Assembly: GCF_026535915.1 (NCBI RefSeq)
Contig: NZ_JAFNPF010000004.1
Span: 1 to 64,000 of the forward strand
Direction of reading: 5' to 3'
Length of the DNA: 64,000 bases
From: Snodgrassella sp945267035
GTDB taxonomy: Bacteria > Pseudomonadota > Gammaproteobacteria > Burkholderiales > Neisseriaceae
The translations under genes and the position numbers were made by a program. Of this stretch, positions 28,649 to 37,364 are shown piece after piece; positions within the stretch are counted from its first letter, which is position 1, and each line of letters begins with the position of its first letter. Below the pieces are notes generated by a model. It made no database searches. It was not told the DNA's origin and worked only from the letters and a program-made list of their open reading frames with translations.

Positions 28649-28702
28649 ACACACTAAAAAGCTATAATAGCTCACATTAATTTACCGCGATACCGAATAC
28701 CT

Positions 28703-28951
28703 ATGTTGACACCAGAACAAGTCAAAACCCTGATTGCCGACCTGATACCCTGTGAACATCTTGAAGTAGAGGGTGACGGTCATCATTTTTTTGCCCAGAT
28801 CGTTTCCTCCGCATTCGAAGGTAAAAACCGATTGACACGCCATCGTCTAATCAAAGATGGCTTAGCGGATCAAATCGCCAGTAACGAATTACATGCGCTG
28901 TCAATCACTACAGCCGCGACACCTGCCGAATGGGCATCGAAACAGCAATAA
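28703..28951 (+). CDS. ibaG: BolA-family protein (IbaG/YrbA-like)
   Basis: This is an 82-residue BolA-fold protein with the GDGHHFFAQIVS segment (invariant His region), KNRLTRHRLI and the ELHALSI end typical of IbaG. Family members bind monothiol glutaredoxins and act in Fe-S or acid-stress biology. The position directly upstream of murA is conserved across proteobacteria. A TATAAT (28663-28668) lies 35 bases before the start and may be the -10 of an ibaG-murA promoter. Confidence 0.9.
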   Translation: MLTPEQVKTLIADLIPCEHLEVEGDGHHFFAQIVSSAFEGKNRLTRHRLIKDGLADQIASNELHALSITTAATPAEWASKQQ

Positions 28952-28953
28952 TC

Positions 28954-28978
28954 AGTCAGATAGATCTACAATCTGACT
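28954..28978. repeat. 8-bp inverted repeat between ibaG and murA
   Basis: AGTCAGAT and ATCTGACT flank a 9-base loop, ending 14 bases before the murA ATG. It could form a hairpin that tunes ibaG/murA transcript ratio; there is no T-run. Confidence 0.5.
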
Positions 28979-28992
28979 AGTTGAGAGTGACT

Positions 28993-30252
28993 ATGGAAAA
29001 ATTGAAAATCCGCGCAAATGGCGCATTAAACGGTGAAATCACCATTTCTGGCGCCAAAAATGCAGCGCTACCGCTCCTTTGCGCTTCTTTATTAACCCGA
29101 GATACCCTACATTTAACCAATGTACCCATGCTGCGGGATGTCAAAACCACGCAAAAATTATTGCAAGGCATGGGTGCGCGCGTATTAACCGACAATGTGC
29201 ACGAATTTGAAATCAACTGTGGTCACATCAACAATACCTGCGCTCCCTATGATTTAGTCAAAACCATGCGCGCTTCAATACTGGTATTGGGACCAACTTT
29301 AGCTCATTTTGGTGAAGCACAAGTCAGCTTACCAGGGGGCTGTGCTATTGGATCGCGTCCTGTTGACCAGCATCTGAAAGGGCTGGAAGCGATGGGTGCT
29401 GAAATCAGCATTGAACATGGCTACGTCAAGGCCCGAGCACAGCGACTACAGGGCGCACACATTGTCATGGATATGGTCACCGTAACCGGCACAGAAAATC
29501 TATTGATGGCTGCGACCCTTGCGAATGGCACAACCGTACTGGAAAATGCCGCCATGGAACCTGAAGTTACCGATTTAGCAGATTGTCTGGTAAAAATGGG
29601 TGCCAAGATCCAAGGCATAGGTACACCGACATTAACAATCCAGGGAGTAGACAGATTACATGGCTGTAGCCATAGCGTGGTTCCTGACCGAATTGAAGCT
29701 GGTACGTTCCTCTGTGCTGTCGCCATGACAGGCGGCAAAGTTGTTTTGAAAAAAGCAGCGCCCAAAACCATGCAAGCCGTACTGGAAAAACTCAGCGAAG
29801 CAGGAGCCATCATCGAAGCTGGCGATGACTGGATTAGCATTGATATGCAACAACGCCCTAAAGCCGTCGATATTCGCACCTTACCCTATCCAGCATTTCC
29901 TACAGACATGCAGGCACAATTCATGGCAATGAATGCCATTGCTACCCATAGCAGTAAAGTAGTAGAAACCATATTTGAAAATCGTTTCATGCACGTTCCT
30001 GAGCTTAATCGCATGGGTGCGCAAATTTCCGCCGAAGGCAATACCGCTATTATCCAAGGAGTGGAACAACTATCTGGCACCACCGTCATGGCTACCGATC
30101 TACGTGCTTCAGCGAGTTTGGTATTAGCTGGGCTGGTAGCCAGTGGCGAAACCATTGTAGAACGCATCTACCATCTGGATCGTGGCTATGAAAACATCGA
30201 ACAGAAGCTGGGCGATGTCGGCGCAATCATCGAACGGATTAATGATCATTGA
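28993..30252 (+). CDS. murA: UDP-N-acetylglucosamine 1-carboxyvinyltransferase
   Basis: MurA transfers enolpyruvate from PEP to UDP-GlcNAc, the first committed step of peptidoglycan synthesis. From the ATG at 28993 the protein is 419 residues, the same length as E. coli MurA. It has the SGAKNAALP (Lys22) motif and LPGGCAIGSRP with the catalytic Cys117, so it should be fosfomycin-sensitive in principle. An in-frame TTG at 28981 is less likely: it would place GAGAG inside the coding region. A strong terminator follows. Confidence 0.97.
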   Translation: MEKLKIRANGALNGEITISGAKNAALPLLCASLLTRDTLHLTNVPMLRDVKTTQKLLQGMGARVLTDNVHEFEINCGHINNTCAPYDLVKTMRASILVLGPTLAHFGEAQVSLPGGCAIGSRPVDQHLKGLEAMGAEISIEHGYVKARAQRLQGAHIVMDMVTVTGTENLLMAATLANGTTVLENAAMEPEVTDLADCLVKMGAKIQGIGTPTLTIQGVDRLHGCSHSVVPDRIEAGTFLCAVAMTGGKVVLKKAAPKTMQAVLEKLSEAGAIIEAGDDWISIDMQQRPKAVDIRTLPYPAFPTDMQAQFMAMNAIATHSSKVVETIFENRFMHVPELNRMGAQISAEGNTAIIQGVEQLSGTTVMATDLRASASLVLAGLVASGETIVERIYHLDRGYENIEQKLGDVGAIIERINDH

Positions 30253-30266
30253 TTCTGAATCACCCT

Positions 30267-30302
30267 AAAAAGCTGTTTGTCATCAACAAACAGCTTTTTT
30301 TT
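30267..30302 (+). terminator. Rho-independent terminator after murA
   Basis: A stem of about 13 bp (AAAAGCTGTTTGT / ACAAACAGCTTTT) with a five-base loop is followed by T-residues, 15 bases after the murA stop. Confidence 0.93.
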
Positions 30303-30642
30303 AAAATAAATGATTATAATTTTTCACACCTAACCCAATTCTGCTAGGCGCTTACTATCCTCATATATTGAAGACTAAACCAAAACGTCATACAAAACAT
30401 AGGGGAAAAAATCATCACCCAGCCACATACTTTCGCGCAAATTCTATTTCTTTCCTAGACTCATTAATCAGCCAATTTGCTAAAATATCAGTTCATTATG
30501 ATCGTAAGATGACCTTGCGTCATCCCAGCCTACAAAACACAAATCAAACCATTATGATTGCTGCCACTCCCAGCAAGCTATATCATGTCACTAACCGAAT
30601 ATTTACAAATACCAGCAATCATTGACCTAAGCGTACACAACC
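30303..30642. other. Intergenic region before ppc
   Basis: An 85-codon frame (30368-30625) has no homology-like features, is rich in Lys/His/Thr and has no ribosome-binding site, so it is not called. No clear promoter could be assigned to ppc. Confidence 0.4.
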
Positions 30643-33339
30643 ATGTCTGTTTCTATACCCGATCCGCACCAAGATGCCCCCCTGTCTGCTGACATTACCT
30701 TTTTAACGCAGGCCTTATTTAACATCCTCAAACAACAAACCTCAGTAGAAGTACAAACCGTTCTGCGCCAACTGCTGGAAGGAGCGCCTGCACAGGAAAC
30801 CATCCAACGAGCACTGCCAATCCTGAACCTGCACCAGCAACAAGATCTCATTCGGGCTTGCAGCCTGTTTGCCCAACTTTTAAACATTGCTGAAGATGCA
30901 CATCATGAACGTCAGGTCAGCAACCACACCAGCCCTTCGGCCGAACGCAGTAGTTTTTTTCATGTCCTGCAACAATTGCAACAACAGCATATCAATGCCA
31001 GCGAACTTGCACACACCTTAGAACAAACCAGCATCAGTGCCGTGCTAACAGCCCATCCAACCGAAGTACAACGGCAGAGTATTCTATGTTTTCAACGTCT
31101 TATCCGTACATTATTAAGCGAACACAACCACAGCAATCAACCCTACAGTACCGAGCTGCAACAAGAAATAGAATCCTTATTGCTGGCCTTATGGCAAACC
31201 GATGAAACTCGTCATTTTAAAATTAGCGTCAGCGATGAAATTTACAATAGCGTCACCTATTTCCCTTTAAGCTTTTTCAAAGCCATCCCAGCACTTTATC
31301 GCAAACTACATCTGCAGCTTAATACCCTCTACCCCAATATTTCACTTCCTGACGTGATCAGCATAGGGAGCTGGGTCGGTGGCGATCGTGACGGTAACCC
31401 TCACGTTAATGCCGACTCCTTACATGAGGCTGTTAACTTTCAAGCCAATACCTTACTACCGCATTATCAACATTGCCTGCAAGAATTGTATCAACTATTG
31501 CCATTATCATTACGTCGCATTCACATAGATAACGTGGTGGCGTATATGGCTGATCAATCTCCGGACACAGACACAGCTCACAGTGAAGAACCCTATCGCC
31601 GTGCATTGGCCTATATTGAAGCGCGATTGCATGCCACAGCGCAACGATTAAACATCCAACTCAATAGTCCTTATCAAGGGCTGCCTGCTTACCATCAACC
31701 AGCAGAAATGGTGCAAGATCTGCAACATATAGCCAACTCCCTACAACAAAATGGCAGTGCCCTACTTGCCCACGGCAAATTGGCTGACTTGATTCGTTCC
31801 GTATCCTTATTCGGCTTTCATTTAATGTCTATCGATTTACGGCAACATGCAGCTAAACAGGCAAACGTCGTAGCCGAATTATTTCAACATGCAGAGCTAG
31901 AAAACTTTTTAAGCCTAACTGAAGAAGAAAAACAACAAGTTTTACTGCGTGAATTGAGTACCCAACGACCACTCTATAACCCTTACATCAAATACAGTCC
32001 ACTCACCATGCGTGAACTGGCAATCTTTCATGCCGCCGCCGATATCAAAAACCGCTATGGCGAAGCTGCCATTAACCAGAGCATCATTTCCAACGCGGAA
32101 AGCGTCAGCGACATCCTAGTGGTGGCTGTTTTATTAAAAGAAACGGGGTTATTGACCATCCATAACCATACTCCTTACAGCCGCATCAATATCGTTCCCC
32201 TATTTGAAACCATCGATTCACTGCATCACTGCATCGACATCATGGACAAACTGTTCAACCTGCCTTGGTATCGAAACTTGCTAAGAAGCCGAGCCAACCT
32301 TCAGGAAATCATGCTAGGGTATTCAGACAGCAACAAAGATGGTGGTTACATTACCAGCCAATGGTCGTTGTATCAGGCCGAAAAACGACTGGTAAAACTG
32401 TTTAATCAACACCATGTCCGTTTGCGCCTGTTTCACGGTCGCGGTGGTAGCATAGGTCGTGGTGGTGGTCCGGCTTATGATGCCATACTGGCTCAACCTG
32501 CCGGCAGCGTAGCCGGCCAAATCCGCATTACCGAACAAGGTGAAGTCATTACAGCTAAATACGCGGCACCAACCAAAGCCAAACGTAACCTGGAAGCCCT
32601 AATAGCCGCCACACTTGAGGCCACCCTGATACCACCACATAACAGTGAGCCCGACAGTTCCTTGATGGAAAGCTTATCAGCCTTTGCTTTCAACCATTAT
32701 CAGCAACTGATCACCCATCCGGGCTTTATCGACTACTTTTTACAAACCAGCCCCATTCAGGAAATTGCCAGTCTTAACATCGGTAGTCGTCCAGCCAGTC
32801 GAAAAAGCTTAGCCAAAATTCAGGACTTACGGGCGATACCGTGGGTATTTTCCTGGACTCAAAACCGCATGATGTTACCAGTCTGGTATGGATTTGGTAG
32901 TGCTGTAGCCGAACTGACCAAACAAGATAGCCACAATTTGCAGCGACTACAGCAGCAGGCACAACATAGCCCCTTCTTTCAGACCCTACTAGCCAATATG
33001 GAACAAGTCATGGCCAAAGCTGACCTAAACATCGCTGCTGCTTACGTCACCCTTGCCAGCGACCAGCAATCAGCACAAACAATCTTTAGCAGGTTATCCA
33101 CCGAATTTGAACTTAGTCGCCAAGCTTTACTCAGCATCAAACAACACCAGCATTACCTCAGTGATAACCATACCTTGGCCAAATCATTGGCATTGCGTAT
33201 ACCATATCTGAACGCCCTAAACTGGTTACAAATTCACCTGTTAAAACAGCAACGCCAACTTACGGACAACAGCGAAATACTGCCATTGATTCATCTCACC
33301 ATCAACGGCATTGCTCAAGGCTTACGTAATACAGGATAA
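30643..33339 (+). CDS. ppc: Phosphoenolpyruvate carboxylase
   Basis: Ppc carboxylates PEP with bicarbonate to oxaloacetate, refilling the TCA cycle. The 898-residue protein has the catalytic TAHPTEVQRQS (His138), SWVGGDRDGNP, MLGYSDSNKDGG and the glycine-rich FHGRGGSIGRGGGP loops. The C-terminus (IAQGLRNTG) is the family end. Length is close to E. coli Ppc (883). Monocistronic. Confidence 0.97.
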   Translation: MSVSIPDPHQDAPLSADITFLTQALFNILKQQTSVEVQTVLRQLLEGAPAQETIQRALPILNLHQQQDLIRACSLFAQLLNIAEDAHHERQVSNHTSPSAERSSFFHVLQQLQQQHINASELAHTLEQTSISAVLTAHPTEVQRQSILCFQRLIRTLLSEHNHSNQPYSTELQQEIESLLLALWQTDETRHFKISVSDEIYNSVTYFPLSFFKAIPALYRKLHLQLNTLYPNISLPDVISIGSWVGGDRDGNPHVNADSLHEAVNFQANTLLPHYQHCLQELYQLLPLSLRRIHIDNVVAYMADQSPDTDTAHSEEPYRRALAYIEARLHATAQRLNIQLNSPYQGLPAYHQPAEMVQDLQHIANSLQQNGSALLAHGKLADLIRSVSLFGFHLMSIDLRQHAAKQANVVAELFQHAELENFLSLTEEEKQQVLLRELSTQRPLYNPYIKYSPLTMRELAIFHAAADIKNRYGEAAINQSIISNAESVSDILVVAVLLKETGLLTIHNHTPYSRINIVPLFETIDSLHHCIDIMDKLFNLPWYRNLLRSRANLQEIMLGYSDSNKDGGYITSQWSLYQAEKRLVKLFNQHHVRLRLFHGRGGSIGRGGGPAYDAILAQPAGSVAGQIRITEQGEVITAKYAAPTKAKRNLEALIAATLEATLIPPHNSEPDSSLMESLSAFAFNHYQQLITHPGFIDYFLQTSPIQEIASLNIGSRPASRKSLAKIQDLRAIPWVFSWTQNRMMLPVWYGFGSAVAELTKQDSHNLQRLQQQAQHSPFFQTLLANMEQVMAKADLNIAAAYVTLASDQQSAQTIFSRLSTEFELSRQALLSIKQHQHYLSDNHTLAKSLALRIPYLNALNWLQIHLLKQQRQLTDNSEILPLIHLTINGIAQGLRNTG

Positions 33340-33353
33340 ATATCTAAGCCCAC

Positions 33354-33398
33354 AGCCAACAAGACATGGATACATTTTTTGCTTTTTTCTTGTTGGCT
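33354..33398. repeat. 11-bp inverted repeat after ppc
   Basis: AGCCAACAAGA (33354-33364) and TCTTGTTGGCT (33388-33398) flank a 23-base T-rich loop, 15 bases after the ppc stop. It is a candidate terminator despite the long loop and missing T-tail. Confidence 0.55.
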
Positions 33399-33447
33399 TA
33401 AAAAACCGCAAGAACTTTGCCATCGTGATAAAGAAAGCAAGTTAAAA

Positions 33448-33476
33448 CTTGAAATAAACCAGTATCGACCCAAATT
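33448..33476 (+). promoter_or_regulatory. Heat-shock (sigma-32-like) promoter for grpE
   Basis: CTTGAAA (33448-33454) and CCCAAATT (33469-33476) are spaced by 14 bases, close to the RpoH consensus CTTGAAA-N13-17-CCCCATnT. It lies 37 bases before the grpE start, where a heat-shock promoter is expected. Confidence 0.65.
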
Positions 33477-33512
33477 TAAAACTTATCTCACCCTTTTGCC
33501 GAGGAACAAAAT

Positions 33513-34061
33513 ATGCAACCGGAAAACAATACCGAAAACGAAGCTCAGGTTAACGCAGAGATCGAAACAACCGAACCAGCGGTTGAAAGCGAACCCACAG
33601 TTGAAGAATTACAAACACGTATTGCCGAGCTAGAAGGACAACTTAAAGACGAACAGCTAAGAGCGTTAGCGACTGAACAAAACCTGCGTCGCCGTCATCA
33701 GGAAGAAATAGAAAACGCGCACAAATTTGCGGGGCAAAAATTCGCTTCAGCTATGTTGCCAGTTAAAGACTATCTAGAAATGGCCTTACAAGATCAAAGT
33801 GGCAATTTCGATGCCTTGAAAATGGGGGTGCAAATGACCCTGACAGAACTGCAAAAAGCATTTGATCAATCCAACGTTAAAGAGATTGATCCAAAAGCCG
33901 GCGATAAACTCGATCCTCATCAACATCAGGCTTTACAAAGCGTCGTTAGCGATCAGGAACCCAATACCGTGGTTTCGGTGATGAAAAAAGGCTATACCTT
34001 AGCCGATCGTGTTCTGCGTCCAGCAATGGTTACCGTTGCTAAAGCAGCAGACAGCGAATAA
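33513..34061 (+). CDS. grpE: Nucleotide exchange factor GrpE
   Basis: GrpE releases ADP from DnaK in the Hsp70 cycle. The 182-residue protein has an acidic disordered N-terminus (residues 1-35), the long dimerisation helix (about 36-90) and the C-terminal beta domain with NTVVSVMKKGYTLADRVLRPAMVTVAK, the GrpE signature. dnaK and dnaJ are not adjacent. A GAGGAA ribosome-binding site precedes the ATG at 33513, and a terminator follows. Confidence 0.95.
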   Translation: MQPENNTENEAQVNAEIETTEPAVESEPTVEELQTRIAELEGQLKDEQLRALATEQNLRRRHQEEIENAHKFAGQKFASAMLPVKDYLEMALQDQSGNFDALKMGVQMTLTELQKAFDQSNVKEIDPKAGDKLDPHQHQALQSVVSDQEPNTVVSVMKKGYTLADRVLRPAMVTVAKAADSE

Positions 34062-34074
34062 ATTAGATAAAATT

Positions 34075-34112
34075 AAACTGTTAGGCATGGAGATGCCTAA
34101 CAGTTTGTTTTC
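34075..34112 (+). terminator. Rho-independent terminator after grpE
   Basis: A 14-bp perfect stem (AAACTGTTAGGCAT / ATGCCTAACAGTTT) with a four-base loop is followed by GTTTT. It begins 14 bases after the grpE stop. Confidence 0.9.
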
Positions 34113-34231
34113 AATCAGTTCATGGTCTCAACATGAACACAACTGCAGCAAATTAATCAGCGCACTTCTACGCCAACAATTACCGCGGCGTCTCATAGCA
34201 AAATAAGCTTACAAAACAGCCAATTCTAAGT

Positions 34232-34657
34232 CTACTGCTCCGCAATCACATCAATAAACACCAAAGGTTGCGTGCCCGTATTCGCCAAGCCATGCGATTG
34301 TCCTTTACGCGCAATGGTCACATCACCTGCCTTAACCTCATAAGTTTGACCATCACTGTCAGTAAAAATTCCCACTCCCGAAACAATAATATACGCATCC
34401 TCATTATGCTGATGCTGATGAAAACCGATTGAATCCCCTGGTTGCAACGTCATCCAACCAATTTCCTTAATGGCCTCACCTTTTTTGGCATCCTCGCGTT
34501 TAAAAGCAAGCTGACCCGACAGCGTGCCTTGACCCCCAGCTGCAGCTGTACGATTAACCTCGATCAATCTACTTTCGCGATACACGTCAGCCAACGCCCC
34601 AACAGATGCTGTGCCCAGAACCAATGCCACCAACAACCTTGCTATCTCATTTTTCAT
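34232..34657 (-). CDS. Secreted cupin-domain protein
   Basis: The protein has a Sec signal peptide (through ALAD) and a single cupin barrel with the metal-binding GFHQHQHNEDAYIIVSG motif (three His and a Glu) and a second motif at KGQSHGLANTG. Periplasmic single-domain cupins of this size are usually uncharacterised metal-binding proteins; no substrate can be assigned. The ATG at 34657 has GAGG upstream; a GTG at 34666 in the same frame is an alternative. The gene upstream (34671-35342) ends 13 bases before, so the two are probably co-transcribed. Confidence 0.83.
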   Translation of the reverse strand: MKNEIARLLVALVLGTASVGALADVYRESRLIEVNRTAAAGGQGTLSGQLAFKREDAKKGEAIKEIGWMTLQPGDSIGFHQHQHNEDAYIIVSGVGIFTDSDGQTYEVKAGDVTIARKGQSHGLANTGTQPLVFIDVIAEQ

Positions 34658-34670
34658 CTTCCTCACCCCA

Positions 34671-35342
34671 TTATTTAAAATTAGGCCACACCTTTTGTGG
34701 CGACAGCGGTACTACTCTACATACCAGCAGAATTTCTGATCCTTCTATCTCCATCGTCCCCGTATCCTGAGTCCAATTAGGTGTTTCAAGATTAACTAGC
34801 CAGCCCTCTAAACGGACATTATCACCCACACCTATCTTATTTATTTTACTGGCGATAGACTTATTAGCTGGAATTAAATGCACAGTAGTAAAATGATGCA
34901 CCAAATCATTAGGCGAATAATCTAATAGTCCGCCCTTACCTCTTTCAATCGCAAAAGAACGATTTTTCAGCGTATATTTAAGTCGTGTTAACGCTTTTTT
35001 ATTGCCCATAAAATCCCAGCCAATAATCCAGTCAAACGTAGAAATTTTTGCCAGATCATCATACAAATAACGAGTGCGCTGTAAAACCCGTGCGGAGACA
35101 GTGTACCCTTTTACTGGAGTCATTTTCAGCTTGGATAAAACCAATGGTTGCATACTCGCTGGCACAGCTGTTTCTGACGGACCATTATCACCGGCATTAG
35201 ATCCAATATATGAACAATTCACCCCATCTTCTAAGTATTCAGGCAGAAAAACCCGTGGGGACTGTGGAGAAAGAAACCACCATGCCAATCCACATAAAGC
35301 GATTGCAATAATGGTATGGCGATATTGGGCAATAAATCCCAT
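34671..35342 (-). CDS. Membrane-anchored or secreted protein of unknown function
   Basis: This is a 223-residue protein with one N-terminal hydrophobic helix (residues 9-24) followed by a large extracytoplasmic domain. No family recognised. Visible features: two cysteines (near residues 43 and 208) that could pair, a repeated ARVLQRTRYLYDD segment near residue 85, and a late INKIGVGDNVRLEGWLVN segment that looks like a small beta-barrel. AGGA lies upstream of the ATG at 35342. It is followed closely by the cupin gene. Confidence 0.65.
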   Translation of the reverse strand: MGFIAQYRHTIIAIALCGLAWWFLSPQSPRVFLPEYLEDGVNCSYIGSNAGDNGPSETAVPASMQPLVLSKLKMTPVKGYTVSARVLQRTRYLYDDLAKISTFDWIIGWDFMGNKKALTRLKYTLKNRSFAIERGKGGLLDYSPNDLVHHFTTVHLIPANKSIASKINKIGVGDNVRLEGWLVNLETPNWTQDTGTMEIEGSEILLVCRVVPLSPQKVWPNFK

Positions 35343-35551
35343 AGAATTTTTATCCTTTTTTCAAATTGGCAGGCTGTATCAATATTTATGCTTTAGAGGT
35401 GTGGGATGATGAATAAAATCGCCTATCAATTTTTTTATAACTTAGGTGCAAATTACCTGAACCCTTTCTGTAAATGAATATATAGAAAGGTTTGTATTTG
35501 GTGTCTGTCGAGGAGCTAATGCTATTACCTGTCAGCTACCCAGGGTTTTGA
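35343..35551. other. Gap at the left edge of the toxin region
   Basis: No gene recognised. Composition becomes more A+T-rich to the right. A short hairpin-like CCTTTC...GAAAGG (near 35463-35493) is visible but has no assigned role. Confidence 0.4.
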
Positions 35552-35842
35552 TGCCGGATAGGTTGCCAAAGCTTCAAGCCCAAAGTTTTTTTCTTTGCTG
35601 AAGCAACTGCTTATCATACAATAACCGAAAGAGATCGGCAAAATATCACTTTACTTCTTAGTATGGGAGGAATACCCGGAGGAAAAAAAGGGCAAAATGC
35701 AGCAAAAGGATAAGTGGCGCAGGAAACAATAGCTACAGCAGAGCATTGGAAAAATACAGCAAATAAAGTCAAGATTGGGGTTAATAAGACCATTGATTAT
35801 ACTCAGTAGGTCAGAGAAAAGCTGCGTTCCCAGAAAAAAGGT
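35552..35842 (+). pseudogene. Remnant of the toxin delivery protein upstream of the toxin domain
   Basis: This stretch is in the same frame as the toxin domain that follows at 35843 and reads as protein (for example FAEATAYHTITERDRQ, MGGIPGGKKGQNAAKG, AQETIATAEHWKNTANKV), but is interrupted by TAA at 35711-35713 and TAG at 35807-35809. A TGA at 35549 bounds it on the left. It looks like the pre-toxin part of a larger polymorphic toxin (MafB or CdiA-like) that has decayed. Confidence 0.65.
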
Positions 35843-36280
35843 GTGGGTGCACATGAGAAAGGTTTAGGTAAATTTGAAGGAGATCCTGCAAGAGATTACT
35901 ATGGAAGTGGTAAAGATTCTCATCCGGCAGAATGGCAAGCTATAATAGACAATTTAAAAGCAAATGGAGTAGAAATTAAGTATAGAGAAGGCAATTTAGC
36001 TTATAGTCCTGAAAAGGGAAGACCGGGACAAATGATTTTAGACCCTGATGCATCTTATAGTGCTTTAAAACATGAATACCAACATTATTTAGATGATAAA
36101 GCTAATGGGCATCCTGGGTTTTCAGAATATCTTAAAAATCAGGATTTTCAGGCTGAAATGGAAATTAATGCATATAATAAAGAAATAGAGATAGCTAATG
36201 ATTTTGGAAATAAAGAATTAGCTAATGAGTTAGAACAATTAAAACAAAATGAATTAAATAGAATTTATGGAAGAGAATAA
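35843..36280 (+). CDS. Orphan polymorphic-toxin C-terminal domain, zincin-like
   Basis: This is a 145-codon frame beginning at GTG 35843, with no signal peptide. It shows HEYQH (His77, Glu78, His81), the HExxH zinc-protease motif, and a downstream MEINAY (Glu107) in a position suited to a third zinc ligand. This pattern fits the metallopeptidase toxin domains found at the C-terminus of polymorphic toxins (Tox-MPTase-like, tentative). It has no export module of its own: the upstream in-frame sequence carries two stop codons. It may be silent unless recombined onto a full-length toxin, or it could be a pseudogene. The next gene overlaps it by 14 bases, as immunity genes often do. Confidence 0.7.
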   Translation: MGAHEKGLGKFEGDPARDYYGSGKDSHPAEWQAIIDNLKANGVEIKYREGNLAYSPEKGRPGQMILDPDASYSALKHEYQHYLDDKANGHPGFSEYLKNQDFQAEMEINAYNKEIEIANDFGNKELANELEQLKQNELNRIYGRE

Positions 36281-36644
36281 GAATATATTTAATCAGATAC
36301 GTTTTTTTAAAGATGGTATTCCTGAATATAGAAATTATTCTATAGAGGAATTAGAGCAATTATTAGCAGACAACTCTTCAGGCTATATAAAAGCACGGTG
36401 TCTTGTAGAATTGGCCTATAGAAAAAAGTTAGATTACTTATACGATGAACTACCTAAAATAGAAAATCAAAAATTAAATGCATTATTTAATTTAAGTGTT
36501 GCACAAATAGCAGCATTAGCTATACTTGATTATGGTAGTAAACAAGATATAATCAAAATGAAAAATAGTATAAAAAATTGGACAGTTAAATATCAAGAAG
36601 AAGATTTTGTAGATTACTTAAAAAGACATAATATTAGCTTATAA
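36267..36644 (+). CDS. Putative immunity protein for the zincin-like toxin
   Basis: This is a 125-residue cytoplasmic, acidic protein without recognised family. It overlaps the toxin frame by 14 bases in another frame, the usual toxin-immunity layout, hence the assignment. The C-terminal half (LNALFNLSVAQIAALAI, DYG, IKNWTVKY, DYLKRH) is related to the next small gene at 36777-37034. Very A+T-rich, with AGA/ATA-type codons unlike the housekeeping genes. Confidence 0.65.
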   Translation: MEENKNIFNQIRFFKDGIPEYRNYSIEELEQLLADNSSGYIKARCLVELAYRKKLDYLYDELPKIENQKLNALFNLSVAQIAALAILDYGSKQDIIKMKNSIKNWTVKYQEEDFVDYLKRHNISL

Positions 36645-36776
36645 AGTGTTTGTTAGATAATGTTTAATGAATTTATTTAAGAATAATGCATAGTATTAGA
36701 ATTTTTCTACTAAAAATTAATTAAAAAATTATCTGAAGACATTTCTTAAGTACCTAAATCCAGAATTATTATTACA

Positions 36777-37034
36777 TTGAGAAGCCGAATTAATAATAAT
36801 GAGAGTTTAGAAAAAATTATTTTATCTGAAGTAGCAAATAAAAAAAATCAAATTCAGTATGTAATGGGTGTATTTAATATTTCTATTATTTGTGCTTTGG
36901 TAATTATACAGTATGGAACAGACATAGGCATACAAAATTTAGGAAATATTATAAATGATTGGGATAATAATTCAAAACAAATATTGAAAGATTATTTAGA
37001 TATGAAAGGCATAGAATGGGATGTGAAAATTTAA
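36777..37034 (+). pseudogene. Truncated paralogue of the putative immunity gene
   Basis: An 85-codon frame starts only at TTG 36777. Residues 24-82 match the C-terminal half of the putative immunity protein at 36267-36644: FN.S near FNISIICAL, the IQYG segment, INDW and DYL recur in order. The N-terminal half is missing, so this is likely a decayed immunity gene. The upstream 130 bases have no matching frame. Confidence 0.6.
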
Positions 37035-37036
37035 TT

Positions 37037-37282
37037 ATGAAAAAACTATATGATATATTAAAAATTATAAAAGAAACTAATAATACAGAAGCTATAAATT
37101 TAAGAAGTATTGATATGAGGGTAATGATGAAATGTCCTGAAGTTATTTACCATAAAGAATTATTAATCATCATTAATCATTTACTTGAAAAATCTTATAT
37201 TGAATGGGTAAGAGAAAATTCTAGTGTAATAATTACTAAAAAAGGCATTGAATACTTAGATGGATTTGAAAAAAATGAGTAA
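37037..37282 (+). CDS. Small protein with winged-helix-like features, possible immunity protein
   Basis: This is an 81-residue protein starting at ATG 37037, two bases after the preceding frame. It has an N-terminal helix pair, a HKELLIIINHLLEKSYIEW helix and a VIITKKGIEYL beta-wing-like end, reminiscent of small winged-helix proteins. The 38150-38491 gene ends its domain with the similar ILTTKKGLDYL. No function recognised; context suggests an orphan immunity protein. Confidence 0.55.
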   Translation: MKKLYDILKIIKETNNTEAINLRSIDMRVMMKCPEVIYHKELLIIINHLLEKSYIEWVRENSSVIITKKGIEYLDGFEKNE

Positions 37283-37364
37283 TATTTAAAATTGGTAGCA
37301 AATTTTACTATCCTATATTTTTAGGTATTGAAAGATAAAAACCTTCTGAGTAAAAACTGCTTAT

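Noticed and set aside
29421..29879. 152-codon minus-strand reading frame
   Set aside because: Opposite murA; composition-driven, no ribosome-binding site or domain.
30368..30625. 85-codon plus-strand frame upstream of ppc
   Set aside because: Biased Lys/Thr/His composition, no recognisable motif and no ribosome-binding site.
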